Shown here: positions 45,528 through 52,965 of the stretch, piece after piece
How the letters are laid out: each line of letters starts with the position of its first letter
Position numbering within the stretch: position 1 is the first letter of the stretch
NCBI RefSeq assembly: GCF_009856295.1
Contig: NZ_WMEU01000001.1
Location: forward strand, 310,001-374,000
Source: Pontibacillus yanchengensis
GTDB taxonomy: Bacteria > Bacillota > Bacilli > Bacillales > BH030062
Reading direction: 5' to 3'
DNA: 64,000 nt
The notes under the pieces: generated by a model
Database searches by the model: none
The model's input: only the letters and a program-made list of their open reading frames with translations
Told to the model about the DNA's origin: nothing
Made by a program: the position numbers and the translations under genes

Positions 45528-45541
45528 TGAAAACGCATTCA
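45528..45541. promoter_or_regulatory. Possible cre (CcpA) site between sdaAB and the permease gene
   Basis: TGAAAACGCATTCA matches the catabolite-response consensus TGWNANCGNTNWCA at all but one fixed position and is symmetric in its outer TGAA/TTCA arms. It lies in the divergent sdaAB-permease region and could act on sdaAB (serine catabolism), the permease, or neither. Confidence 0.45.
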
Positions 45542-45606
45542 AAAGATATTAAATCTAGCTTACTTATTATAACAAAAATCAAACTAGTATAGTATCCTTA
45601 TTCTTA

Positions 45607-45635
45607 TTGCCAAATAAGTTTAAAATGTCTATAAT
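45607..45635 (+). promoter_or_regulatory. Sigma-A promoter of the NCS2 permease gene
   Basis: TTGCCA (45607-45612) and a perfect TATAAT (45630-45635) are 17 nt apart. Transcription should start near 45642, leaving a leader of about 60 nt that begins in the inverted repeat at 45647-45665. Confidence 0.82.
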
Positions 45636-45646
45636 TAGAATTTGTG

Positions 45647-45665
45647 GATTATGAACGACATAATC
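45647..45665. promoter_or_regulatory. Perfect 7+5+7 inverted repeat over the permease transcription start
   Basis: GATTATG-AACGA-CATAATC lies 12-30 bp after the -10 box. Placement is ideal for a repressor operator; a short RNA hairpin is the alternative. It does not match the PurR box as I know it, and no purine riboswitch is seen in the leader. The regulator is unknown. Confidence 0.6.
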
Positions 45666-45700
45666 GGGTGGGAGAGGGCTATACTTTTTGAGGAATAAAC

Positions 45701-46975
45701 ATGTCACAACAGCATAACAAAAAAACTGTTTCTCCAGTACGTAAAGATATTACAGCTGGTATTGTAGGGTATTTAACAACAGTGTATATTGTTGCAGTTA
45801 ATAGTTCCATTCTTAGTGATGCTGGAATATCAGTTCAAAATGGAATGATAGCCACTATCCTTGCAAGTGTTATTGGATGTTTACTTCTAGGATTATGGGC
45901 AAATGCACCGATGATTTTAATTCCTGGTATGGGTGTTAATGCACTATTTGCTTATTCTATTGTGCAGGGGTCAGGCTTATCTTTTCAAGAAGGGCTGGGC
46001 GTAGTATTGGTCTCTTCACTGCTTTTCATTGTTGTAGCGAATACTAGAATGGCTTCTTGGCTACAATCTGCGATACCTGATGCACTGAAACACGCCATCA
46101 CAGTGGGTTTAGGATTTTTCTTAACCTTGATTGGGCTTGAAAAAGGTGGAATCGTTGTACGAGGTGAACATGCTTTAGTTGAGCTTGGCAGCTTCACGTC
46201 TCCCACTGTTATTGTAAGCCTATTGACTCTTGCTATTGGAGTATTTCTATTCGTTAAGAATATCCCTGGACATTTTCTTATCACAATGATCAGCGGAACA
46301 GCACTCGCTTATTTCTTTGGAATTTTAGAAGGAAATTCGACTGGTCTAATAACTTCTGATATTCAGTGGGTGTTCACGCCTTCCTTATCTGCTATTGATG
46401 AGATAGCTTTTTGGATGAGTGTTTTCCCGCTTACAATCGTTCTTGTGTTTGAAAATATGGGGTTATTAAACGGACAGCTTGCCATGTTAAAACAACCCGA
46501 AAAATTCAAGCGCTCATTCCAGACGACCTCATTCTCAGCATTAACATGTGCTTTCTTTGGCACATCGCCTACTGTCTCTTCAGCCGAAAGTGCTGCAGTT
46601 ATTGCTTCAGATGGGAAGACTGGAAAAGCATCGATTACAACCGGCTTGTTATTTCTATTAACGATTGGGTTTATCCCGCTTATTACATGGATACCCTCAG
46701 TGGCTGTTAGTCCAATTTTGATTATTGTTGGTGCTCTTATGGTCCAAAATATACGCCACATTTCATTAGAGGACATATCAGAAGCTATCCCTGCATTTTT
46801 TATCATGGCAATGATCCCTTTCACGTATAGTATTGCTGATGGTATGGCATTTGGCTTCATCGCATACCCAATCGTCAAATTCGCCATTGGTAAACGTAAA
46901 GAAATTTCAGTTCCTATTGTAATCATAGCTTGCCTATTTTTAGCCGAGTTCGTGTTTAAAGCAATTGGACATTAA
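45701..46975 (+). CDS. NCS2 family purine/xanthine-type permease (AzgA/PbuG-like)
   Basis: A 424-residue, very hydrophobic transporter with about 12 or more membrane segments. VRKDITAGIVGYLTTVYIVAVNSSILSDAG, GMGVNALFAYSIV, and the LTCAFFGTSPTVSSAESAAVI loop are characteristic of the AzgA-like branch of NCS2 transporters, which import guanine, hypoxanthine or adenine by proton symport. Exact substrate cannot be told. It is on the plus strand between sdaAB and fakA, which are adjacent in B. subtilis, so it is an insertion relative to that order. It has its own promoter and terminator. Confidence 0.9.
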   Translation: MSQQHNKKTVSPVRKDITAGIVGYLTTVYIVAVNSSILSDAGISVQNGMIATILASVIGCLLLGLWANAPMILIPGMGVNALFAYSIVQGSGLSFQEGLGVVLVSSLLFIVVANTRMASWLQSAIPDALKHAITVGLGFFLTLIGLEKGGIVVRGEHALVELGSFTSPTVIVSLLTLAIGVFLFVKNIPGHFLITMISGTALAYFFGILEGNSTGLITSDIQWVFTPSLSAIDEIAFWMSVFPLTIVLVFENMGLLNGQLAMLKQPEKFKRSFQTTSFSALTCAFFGTSPTVSSAESAAVIASDGKTGKASITTGLLFLLTIGFIPLITWIPSVAVSPILIIVGALMVQNIRHISLEDISEAIPAFFIMAMIPFTYSIADGMAFGFIAYPIVKFAIGKRKEISVPIVIIACLFLAEFVFKAIGH

Positions 46976-47054
46976 CATGTTAACTTTCTAACATCCTAGT
47001 AAGGGTGCAAAACAGATTGGTAGTAACACTCTAATTAAAAATCTAAATAAATGA

Positions 47055-47085
47055 AAAAAGCTTGGAGATAATCCAAGCTTTTTTT
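47055..47085 (+). terminator. Rho-independent terminator after the permease gene
   Basis: AAGCTTGGA pairs with TCCAAGCTT around GATAA, followed by T7. Element C begins directly after it. Confidence 0.93.
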
Positions 47086-47164
47086 GTGATTATTCCAGTA
47101 AAGCCCCATTACCTTGAAGACTTGTATTCGAGATAATGGGGCTTTTATTGGTTATAAGAGGAAT

Positions 47165-47337
47165 ATTTCCGCTGCCTTAGTTAGACTAAAGGAGGCCAGG
47201 GAACAACGTCCTGCCGGCGAGCTGGCAAGTTACCTTCGGGGAAAATCGCCCTCAGGGGATCTTGCCTCCCTCATTCTCAGTTGGGAGTTTCCTTGTTCCC
47301 AGGCCACCTATGCTTTTGTTGAGATAAACGGAAACAT
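47165..47337 (+). repeat. GC-rich hairpin unit C1
   Basis: Outer arms ATTTCCG...CGGAAACAT; then GGCCAGGGAACAA (47194-47206) pairs with TTGTTCCCAGGCC (47293-47305) at 12 of 13 positions; inner pair GGCAAG (47224-47229)/CTTGCC (47261-47266). Where unit A2 has GTGGAACAA/TTGTTCCA, C1 has AGGGAACAA/TTGTTCCC: both sides changed together. Confidence 0.7.
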
Positions 47338-47356
47338 GGGCCGGGAAATTGGGACG

Positions 47357-47465
47357 GTCGCTCCTATTTTTCAAAAGTAGCTCCTATATCTGAAATCTCG
47401 CCCCTATATATCAAAAATAGCTCCTGTTTTTTGATTCTCGCTCCGAAAGTAGGGAAAGTCGCTCC
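47357..47465. repeat. Degenerate 20-bp tandem array
   Basis: Five successive units of 20, 20, 20, 20 and 21 bp plus an 8-bp partial unit; consensus on the plus strand about GTCGCTCCTATTTTTCAAAA, with GCTCC or GCCCC at a fixed place in each. On the minus strand each unit shows GGAGC (AGGAGC in three of them). Units start at 47357, 47377, 47397, 47417, 47437 and 47458. There are no spacers as in a CRISPR array. It lies in the centre of element C and is absent from A and B. Confidence 0.8.
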
Positions 47466-47773
47466 AGAGCCCATGTTTTTATCGCAGTGACATGACAAGT
47501 CCCTGTGCTGCATTATGGATTGGCCCGTGGAAAAACGGATGTGTCTAGACCTCGTAGTCCCCTTTTTTGGCCCGAGGAGACGAATGGTTTGTTTCTAAGA
47601 TCGTCACATCGTGTGACAACGTCGAACGAACATAGGTCGTGTAGGGTCCTAGGAAAGCGAGCTATTTCCCGGCCCATCTTATCTTATTCACACGACGGAA
47701 ACACACCACTCACCAAAATCATCTCGCATTCAAGTCTTCAAGATTATGTCTCTTATACTGAATAACAAGACAA

Positions 47774-47809
47774 ATAAAAACAGACCTCCTATCAAAAAGA
47801 AAGTCTGTT
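47774..47809 (-). terminator. Rho-independent terminator after fakA
   Basis: On the minus strand AACAGACTTTCT pairs with AGGAGGTCTGTT (12 bp including G-U pairs), followed by a T-rich run, 10 bp after the fakA stop. Confidence 0.85.
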
Positions 47810-47819
47810 AGATGTGCTG

Positions 47820-49490
47820 TTATTCAACTGAAAAGATGAATGAATAGATAGGCTGATTGCCATTGTGAATCTCTATCTCTAAATCTTCAAACGTTTCTTC
47901 TAAGAAAGTTTCCAATGCTTCTACTTCTTGTTGAGTCGCATCTTCTCCTTGAAGAATCGTTAGTATTTCATCTTCTTCTTCATCAATCATATCCTTTAAA
48001 AGTTGCTGAGCACATTCTAATTTATCCGCATGTGTTGAAGAGATTTTTCCTTCAAGTATCCCCATGAAGTTCCCTTCCTCAATTGTCATGCCATCAATTT
48101 GTGTGTCTCGAACAGCATAGGTAAGTTGACCTGTTTTAACAGCTTTTGCCGCATCTTTCATACTGGACTGATTTTGACTAATTTCTGCCTCAGGATTAAA
48201 TGCTAACAGAGCACTCATTCCTTGTGGTACTGTCTTCGTTGGAACTACTACTACTTCATCGTCTGCTAAGTCTGCTGCTTGATCTGCTGCCATTAATATA
48301 TTTTTATTATTTGGTAAGATAATTACTTTCTTTGCATGAGCAGCTTTGATGGCTTCTGTAATATCCTGTGTACTAGGATTCATGGTTTGTCCACCTTCGA
48401 TTACAACAGTTGCACCAAGACTTTCAAACATCTCTTTAATTCCAGAGCCCATGGCAACAGTTACGATACCGAATTCAGCTTTCTCTTGACTCGTTTCTTT
48501 TGCCTGTTGTTTATCACCTACAATAGAGGTGTGTTGTTCACGCATATTTTCTATCTTCATATTAATCAGGGTACCGAAGCGTTGACCAAGAGTAAGCGCT
48601 TCCCCTGGATGCTCTACGTGTACGTGCACCTTTACAAGATCCTCATCAGACACAACAAGTAACGAATCACCCATTTCACCTAATTCATTACGAAAGGCAT
48701 CTTCATCAAATGGGTTATCTTTAAGTTTATCGTCCTCAAATCGAACCATGAACTCTGTACAATAACCAAATTCAATATCTTCTGTATTCATGAAATCCTG
48801 TGCCAATTTATGATGTTCTGCATTTACCATCTCTTCCATGCGAGAAGCAGATTCGCCTAATTCAGGTAATTTTTCACCCTTTAAATTAGCTAAAAAACCT
48901 TCATAAATTGTTACTAAACCTTGTCCACCACTATCCACTACTCCAACTTCCTTAAGCACTGGAAGTAATTCAGGAGTTCGCTTTAAAGATGCTTTCGCCT
49001 CCGTTATAACCTCTTCCATGAAATCAATCATATCTTCATGTTGTTCTGCAGCCTTCTGAGCAGCTTCTGCTGAATCTTTAGCTACTGTTAGGATTGTTCC
49101 TTCAACTGGCTTCATTACGGCTTTATAGGCTGTCTTAACGCCTGAATTCATAGCCTCTGCAAAATCTTGTGTGGTAATGGTTGATTTGTCCTCAATTGCT
49201 TTTGAAAATCCTCTAAAAAGCTGAGAGAGAATCACTCCTGAATTCCCTCTCGCTCCCATCAATAATCCTTTAGCAAGGCTTTTCGCTACAACACCTGCAT
49301 GGTCATCTTGTACATTTCGTACTTCATCTGCACCTGATGTCATAGATAAATTCATGTTTGTTCCCGTGTCTCCATCTGGTACTGGGAATACATTAAGAGC
49401 GTCGATCATTTTTGCATTATTCGTTAAATGGTGAGCTCCTGAGAGTACCATTTTTGCGAAAGTTGCTCCATCTAACGTTCGTGTCGTCAC
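47820..49490 (-). CDS. fakA: Fatty acid kinase catalytic subunit FakA (YloV, DAK2 domain)
   Basis: About 556 residues. The N-terminal DhaL-type kinase domain has NVFPVPDGDTGTNMNLSMTSG and ARGNSGVILSQLFRG; the middle and C-terminal domains fit FakA. With a FakB fatty-acid-binding protein it phosphorylates exogenous fatty acids for PlsX-PlsY. The frame opens eight codons earlier, but those contain the AAGGAGG binding site; GTG at 49490, 8 nt after it, was chosen. It follows yloU. Confidence 0.93.
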   Translation of the reverse strand: MTTRTLDGATFAKMVLSGAHHLTNNAKMIDALNVFPVPDGDTGTNMNLSMTSGADEVRNVQDDHAGVVAKSLAKGLLMGARGNSGVILSQLFRGFSKAIEDKSTITTQDFAEAMNSGVKTAYKAVMKPVEGTILTVAKDSAEAAQKAAEQHEDMIDFMEEVITEAKASLKRTPELLPVLKEVGVVDSGGQGLVTIYEGFLANLKGEKLPELGESASRMEEMVNAEHHKLAQDFMNTEDIEFGYCTEFMVRFEDDKLKDNPFDEDAFRNELGEMGDSLLVVSDEDLVKVHVHVEHPGEALTLGQRFGTLINMKIENMREQHTSIVGDKQQAKETSQEKAEFGIVTVAMGSGIKEMFESLGATVVIEGGQTMNPSTQDITEAIKAAHAKKVIILPNNKNILMAADQAADLADDEVVVVPTKTVPQGMSALLAFNPEAEISQNQSSMKDAAKAVKTGQLTYAVRDTQIDGMTIEEGNFMGILEGKISSTHADKLECAQQLLKDMIDEEEDEILTILQGEDATQQEVEALETFLEETFEDLEIEIHNGNQPIYSFIFSVE

Positions 49491-49526
49491 TCCAACTTCC
49501 TCCTTCGTCTCCAATAAATCGTCTAC

Positions 49527-49889
49527 TTATTCGTTTGCTACTCGCACACCCTGAATGTAAATATTCACAGAGTCTACTGATAATCCAACCGTCTTGTTTA
49601 GTGTATATTTCACTTGAGATTGGACGTTGTGAGCAACCTCAGAAATTTTTGTTCCATAACTTACAATGATGTACATATCAATATGCACTTGATCTTCCTC
49701 TTGGCGAACTATGACACCTCGTGAGAAGTTTTCCTTGCGTAGTATTTCTGCAATACCGTCTTTTAGTTGATTCTTTGACGCCATACCTACAATTCCATAG
49801 CATTCAACTGCAGCTCCTCCTGCAACCGTTGCTATCACATCATTGGTAATCGTTACATGACCGTAATTTGTATTTAAATCGATGGACAT
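49527..49889 (-). CDS. yloU: Asp23/Gls24 family envelope stress protein YloU
   Basis: A 120-residue protein of the Asp23 family (GHVTITNDVIATVAGGAAVECYGIVGMASK and VHIDMYIIVSYGTKISEVAHNVQSQV). Members are abundant membrane-associated cytoplasmic proteins linked to cell-envelope homeostasis. It precedes fakA and diverges from rpmB, the B. subtilis arrangement. The binding site GGAGGATATATA is good. Confidence 0.93.
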   Translation of the reverse strand: MSIDLNTNYGHVTITNDVIATVAGGAAVECYGIVGMASKNQLKDGIAEILRKENFSRGVIVRQEEDQVHIDMYIIVSYGTKISEVAHNVQSQVKYTLNKTVGLSVDSVNIYIQGVRVANE

Positions 49890-50063
49890 ATTATATATCC
49901 TCCTTCGTTACTCTTAAACTTAAGGTCATTTTACTATAACCTGATTAAATTTAAAAGTTATGCATTAACAGGACATGGGAAATGGTGCAAAATCCCCTTA
50001 TTACAATGGACGAAATCTGATTATCTGTCAAGTTAGTTTTCTTGATATATTTATGAGTATCTG

Positions 50064-50092
50064 TTGAAAAACAATTCTGCGTATGATAAATT
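50064..50092 (+). promoter_or_regulatory. Possible sigma-A promoter of rpmB
   Basis: TTGAAA (50064-50069) and TAAATT (50087-50092) with a 17-nt spacer lie about 65 bp before the rpmB start. The -10 box is weak, so the position is tentative. Confidence 0.4.
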
Positions 50093-50156
50093 ATATAAGT
50101 ATTTGAACATATACATAAAGCTTTTTAAAGCTTTATTGCAAGTAGGAGGGAAAATA

Positions 50157-50345
50157 ATGAGCCGTAAATGTGCCGTATCAGGCCGTAGAACTAGAACTGG
50201 TAACAATCGTTCACACGCAATGAACGCTACAAAGCGTCAATTCAAATCTAACGTACAAAAAGTTCGCGTTATGATTGATGGAAAACCTCAAAAAGTAAAC
50301 GTATCTGCTCGTGAACTTAAGTCAGGCAAACTTAAACGCGTGTAG
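50157..50345 (+). CDS. rpmB: 50S ribosomal protein L28
   Basis: A 62-residue ribosomal protein ([20 protein letters not shown], then [23 protein letters not shown]). The ATG at 50157 has a GGAGGGAAAATA site; the open frame extending 31 codons upstream is not coding. It is the only plus-strand gene among its neighbours, as in B. subtilis. Confidence 0.97.
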   Translation: MSRKCAVSGRRTRTGNNRSHAMNATKRQFKSNVQKVRVMIDGKPQKVNVSARELKSGKLKRV

Positions 50346-50450
50346 CGCATACGATTGAATAGTAGAAAATCCACTTTTCCTCTTTTAGGATGAGTATGGT
50401 TATCTTTTCTCTGATCAATCTCCTTAATAATACTACTTTGTTAAGGACAA

Positions 50451-50479
50451 AAAAAGCACCCATTTAGGGTGCTTTTTTT
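50451..50479 (+). terminator. Terminator after rpmB, probably bidirectional
   Basis: AAAAAGCACCC pairs with GGGTGCTTTTT around ATTTA, with an A-run before and a T-run after. The symmetric layout lets it also end spoVM transcription from the other side. Confidence 0.92.
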
Positions 50480-50551
50480 GTATAAGTAGAAGTAAATAAA
50501 TACGAAGAGGACAGCAACCTTATTTGTTTTAAAGAGCACAGAGTTCTTTTA

Positions 50552-50635
50552 CTAGGAATCTTTTTTAAACGTTCCAATAATGACACGAACAAAACCACCA
50601 ATAAATCGTGGGAGTTTAATGGTATAAAACTTCAT
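50552..50635 (-). CDS. spoVM: Stage V sporulation protein M
   Basis: A 27-residue peptide reading MKFYTIKLPRFIGGFVRVII then GTFKKDS, nearly identical in pattern to B. subtilis SpoVM (MKFYTIKLPKFLGG...). SpoVM is an amphipathic helix that recognises the convex forespore membrane and anchors SpoIVA, the base of the spore coat. GAGGAGGGGGAACAT precedes the ATG. It lies between thiN and rpmB, exactly the B. subtilis location. No sigma-E promoter could be fixed by eye. Confidence 0.95.
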   Translation of the reverse strand: MKFYTIKLPRFIGGFVRVIIGTFKKDS

Positions 50636-50687
50636 ATGTTCCCCCTCCTCTAACATAGATCCATAATCGGCTTTGGAAAGCCAGGAT

Positions 50688-51344
50688 TTATTCTCCTTTT
50701 ACATCTCGGCTCTTTACAAGTAATAATATGCCCTTATGAAATGAAAAAGTACCTTTTTCTGAAATAAGCTTATTCGATATGCATAAGGTCGATCCCCACT
50801 TGACAGTCGCATCCTCTAATGGATAGTAAAAAGATGATAAAGTTAGTCCATAGATGACAGGAGTAAATGGTATAAATGAAAGATACGGATATTTTTCATT
50901 GTGCAACACCTCATAGGTTCCTGGTCTCTTAAGTTCAACCCAGTTACTCTTATCAATGATGATTCCCCGTATATTTTGTTCATCTAGAGGGTAAAGTAGC
51001 TGAAGATTACTTAGTTCATGATCTAAGCGGCCCCCTGTTACTCCGAATAAATATAGCTCGTGTGGCTCATATTCAAGGGCTTTCTTCAGTGCAATTTCTA
51101 AATCTGTTTCGTCTTTTTCCACTGGATGCTCTTCCATTTTTTCAGATTGATTAACAACTTGATCCATTTCATCATCTGTGATTGAATCAAAATCACCAAG
51201 TGCATAGGTTGGACGAATACCTTGACGTATGAGCGATATAGCCCCATGGTCAGCACCTATCCAAATCACTTCTTCATCATTATATTCATCTAAAACAGGA
51301 ATATGCTCCTCAGGTCCTCCTCCGACAATAGCGACTTTCCTCAT
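50688..51344 (-). CDS. thiN: Thiamine pyrophosphokinase
   Basis: About 218 residues. ThiN transfers pyrophosphate from ATP to thiamine. MRKVAIVGGGPEEHIPVL, GADHGAISLIRQGIRPTYALGDFDSI and the VEKDETDLEIAL and GVTGGRLDHELSNLQLL blocks are typical. The frame opens 19 codons earlier, but ATG 51344 with GGTGAAGAGG gives the family start. It follows the rpe terminator, so a separate promoter is likely. No TPP riboswitch is seen. Confidence 0.93.
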   Translation of the reverse strand: MRKVAIVGGGPEEHIPVLDEYNDEEVIWIGADHGAISLIRQGIRPTYALGDFDSITDDEMDQVVNQSEKMEEHPVEKDETDLEIALKKALEYEPHELYLFGVTGGRLDHELSNLQLLYPLDEQNIRGIIIDKSNWVELKRPGTYEVLHNEKYPYLSFIPFTPVIYGLTLSSFYYPLEDATVKWGSTLCISNKLISEKGTFSFHKGILLLVKSRDVKGE

Positions 51345-51384
51345 CCTCTTCACCAGCTTTCTTATTATGACTCTAGCAATATAG

Positions 51385-51411
51385 AAAAAAACTGCCTTCA
51401 CAAAGGCAGTT
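51385..51411 (-). terminator. Rho-independent terminator after rpe
   Basis: On the minus strand AACTGCCTT pairs with AAGGCAGTT around a 4-nt loop, followed by T7. It ends the prpC-prkC-rsgA-rpe transcript before thiN. Confidence 0.92.
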
Positions 51412-51429
51412 CAAATTCACGATTGATGT

Positions 51430-52080
51430 TTAGGCATCCTGACGTATCTCTTCAATGGCTTTTGCGCGATCGTCTTTTTTAAATACAGCACTTCCAGCGA
51501 CTAATACATCAGCACCGGCTTGAACACATGTTTTTGCTGTACCTTGTTTGACGCCACCATCAATTTCAATTTCGAATGAAAGTCCTAGCTCGTTTCGCCA
51601 GTTCGCGATTTGCTCAATTTTAGGTACAACCTCTTCAATAAAGGATTGCCCACCAAATCCAGGATTAACAGTCATCAACAATACTAAATCAACTTCATTA
51701 AGTACAGGTTTTATCATTTCTGCAGGTGTAGCTGGATTGATAACGACACCAGCCTTACATCCTTCGCTCTTAATAAGTTGGAGAGTACGATGAAGATGAG
51801 TACATGCCTCTTGATGTACAGTAATAATATCCGCTCCTGCGCTAGCAAATTGAGAAATATACTGGTCAGGGTTCTCAATCATTAAATGAACATCTAATGG
51901 CAGCTGCGTTTTTGGTCGAATAGCCTCAACAATTAAAGGACCAATTGTAATGTTTGGAACGAAATGTCCGTCCATGACATCAACATGGATATAATCAGCA
52001 CCACCTTGTTCGACATCTTCAATCTCTTGTCCTAAATTAGAAAAATCAGCAGATAATATGGATGGAGAAATTTTAGTCAT
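51430..52080 (-). CDS. rpe: Ribulose-phosphate 3-epimerase
   Basis: A 216-residue TIM-barrel enzyme interconverting ribulose 5-phosphate and xylulose 5-phosphate in the pentose phosphate pathway. ISPSILSADFSNLGQEI, YIHVDVMDGHFVPNITIGP (metal ligands) and EIDGGVKQGTA (second metal Asp) are diagnostic. It starts 3 bp after rsgA. Confidence 0.97.
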   Translation of the reverse strand: MTKISPSILSADFSNLGQEIEDVEQGGADYIHVDVMDGHFVPNITIGPLIVEAIRPKTQLPLDVHLMIENPDQYISQFASAGADIITVHQEACTHLHRTLQLIKSEGCKAGVVINPATPAEMIKPVLNEVDLVLLMTVNPGFGGQSFIEEVVPKIEQIANWRNELGLSFEIEIDGGVKQGTAKTCVQAGADVLVAGSAVFKKDDRAKAIEEIRQDA

Positions 52081-52083
52081 AAC

Positions 52084-52965
52084 CTAATACCTCGGCTTTC
52101 TATTCTGTATTTCATGTAAAAAATGCAAATAATCTTCGTATCGAAAACGCGGTATATCGCCATCTTCTACAGCTTGCTTAACTGCACACTTCGGTTCTTT
52201 ATTGTGCAAGCACCCTCTAAACTTACATTCTTCACCAAATTCTCGTAATTCAGGGAAGCAATCAGGTAGTTCGTCAAGTTCTAGATCTTGGAATTCTAAT
52301 GCACTAAACCCTGGTGTATCAGCAACTAAGCCACCGTACATTTCAATTAACTCGACGTGACGAGTTGTATGTTTTCCTCTCCCGAGACTCTTGGAAATTT
52401 GATTGGTTTCTAGGTGTAAATTAGGTTCTAATGCATTTAACATAGAAGATTTTCCAACGCCTGACTGACCTGCAATCACAGAGGTTTTATCTTCTAGAAA
52501 GGTGGAAACCTCTTCCAAACTATGTTCAATTTTAGAAGAACCCATTACTACTTGATATCCCAGTGCTTCATAATCCTTTTTGTACTGCTCAATTTCTTGC
52601 TTTATTTCATCATCTAATAAATCTGTTTTCGTAAACACAATAACAGGTTGTAGTGACTTTGATTCGATTAATACGAGGAATCGATCCAATAATAAAGGCT
52701 TAAAGTCAGGCTCTACGACCGAAGCGACAATAATTGCTTGGTCGATATTCGCAATCGGAGGGCGAACAAATTCATTTTTACGCTTATGAATTTCTAGAAT
52801 GTATCCTTCTTCATTTTCATCTATGTCAAATTCGACGTTATCTCCAACTAAAGGCGTTATTTTCTTTTTTCGAAAGTTCCCGCGTCCTTTACAAGGAAAG
52901 ACATTGCCTTCAGATTGAACATAATAAAACCCACTCAATGATTTAATAATTTTACCTGTCGGCAT
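52084..52965 (-). CDS. rsgA: Small ribosomal subunit biogenesis GTPase RsgA (YloQ)
   Basis: A 293-residue circularly permuted GTPase that checks 30S maturation. An N-terminal OB fold (GNFRKKKITPLVGDNVEF) precedes G4 FTKTDL, then G1 GQSGVGKSS near residue 170 and G3 DTPG; a C-terminal zinc knuckle has CKFRGCLHNKEPKC. G4 here reads TKTD where NKxD is common. It directly follows prkC. Confidence 0.96.
   Translation of the reverse strand: MPTGKIIKSLSGFYYVQSEGNVFPCKGRGNFRKKKITPLVGDNVEFDIDENEEGYILEIHKRKNEFVRPPIANIDQAIIVASVVEPDFKPLLLDRFLVLIESKSLQPVIVFTKTDLLDDEIKQEIEQYKKDYEALGYQVVMGSSKIEHSLEEVSTFLEDKTSVIAGQSGVGKSSMLNALEPNLHLETNQISKSLGRGKHTTRHVELIEMYGGLVADTPGFSALEFQDLELDELPDCFPELREFGEECKFRGCLHNKEPKCAVKQAVEDGDIPRFRYEDYLHFLHEIQNRKPRY

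Larger units (their letters stand above)
47088..47765. repeat. Composite inverted-repeat element C (permease-fakA)
   Basis: About 680 bp without a believable gene. The left end carries the 24-nt end repeat at 47111-47134 inside a perfect 12-bp pair AAAGCCCCATTA/TAATGGGGCTTT (47100-47111, 47134-47145); the inverted right end repeat lies near 47720-47745 (CTCGCATTCAAGTCTTCAAG). Left and right outer edges resemble those of element A (CCAGTAAAGCCCC; CTTATACTGAATA). It has inward-facing hairpin units (47165-47337 and about 47470-47705) and, between them, a 20-bp tandem array. No target-site duplication was recognised. Confidence 0.72.

Noticed and set aside
45636..45700. Purine riboswitch in the permease leader
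   Set aside because: The leader is only about 60 nt and lacks the conserved three-way-junction core of purine riboswitches.
47357..47465. CRISPR array
   Set aside because: Repeats follow one another without unique spacers and diverge from unit to unit; no cas genes are nearby.
47114..47765. Open frames of 86-88 codons in element C
   Set aside because: They cross the end repeat and hairpin units; codon use is unlike neighbours and there is no homologous frame in A or B.
50064..50156. N-terminal extension of L28
   Set aside because: The extra 31 codons contain the promoter and ribosome binding site; L28 proteins start at MSRKC/MARKC.
50669..50682. Terminator between thiN and spoVM (GGCTTTGGAAAGCC)
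   Set aside because: The palindrome has almost no loop and is not followed by a T-run on the minus strand; it may be chance or an operator.
51345..51429. TPP riboswitch upstream of thiN
   Set aside because: Only a terminator hairpin is present in this short gap; the conserved TPP-box sequences are absent.
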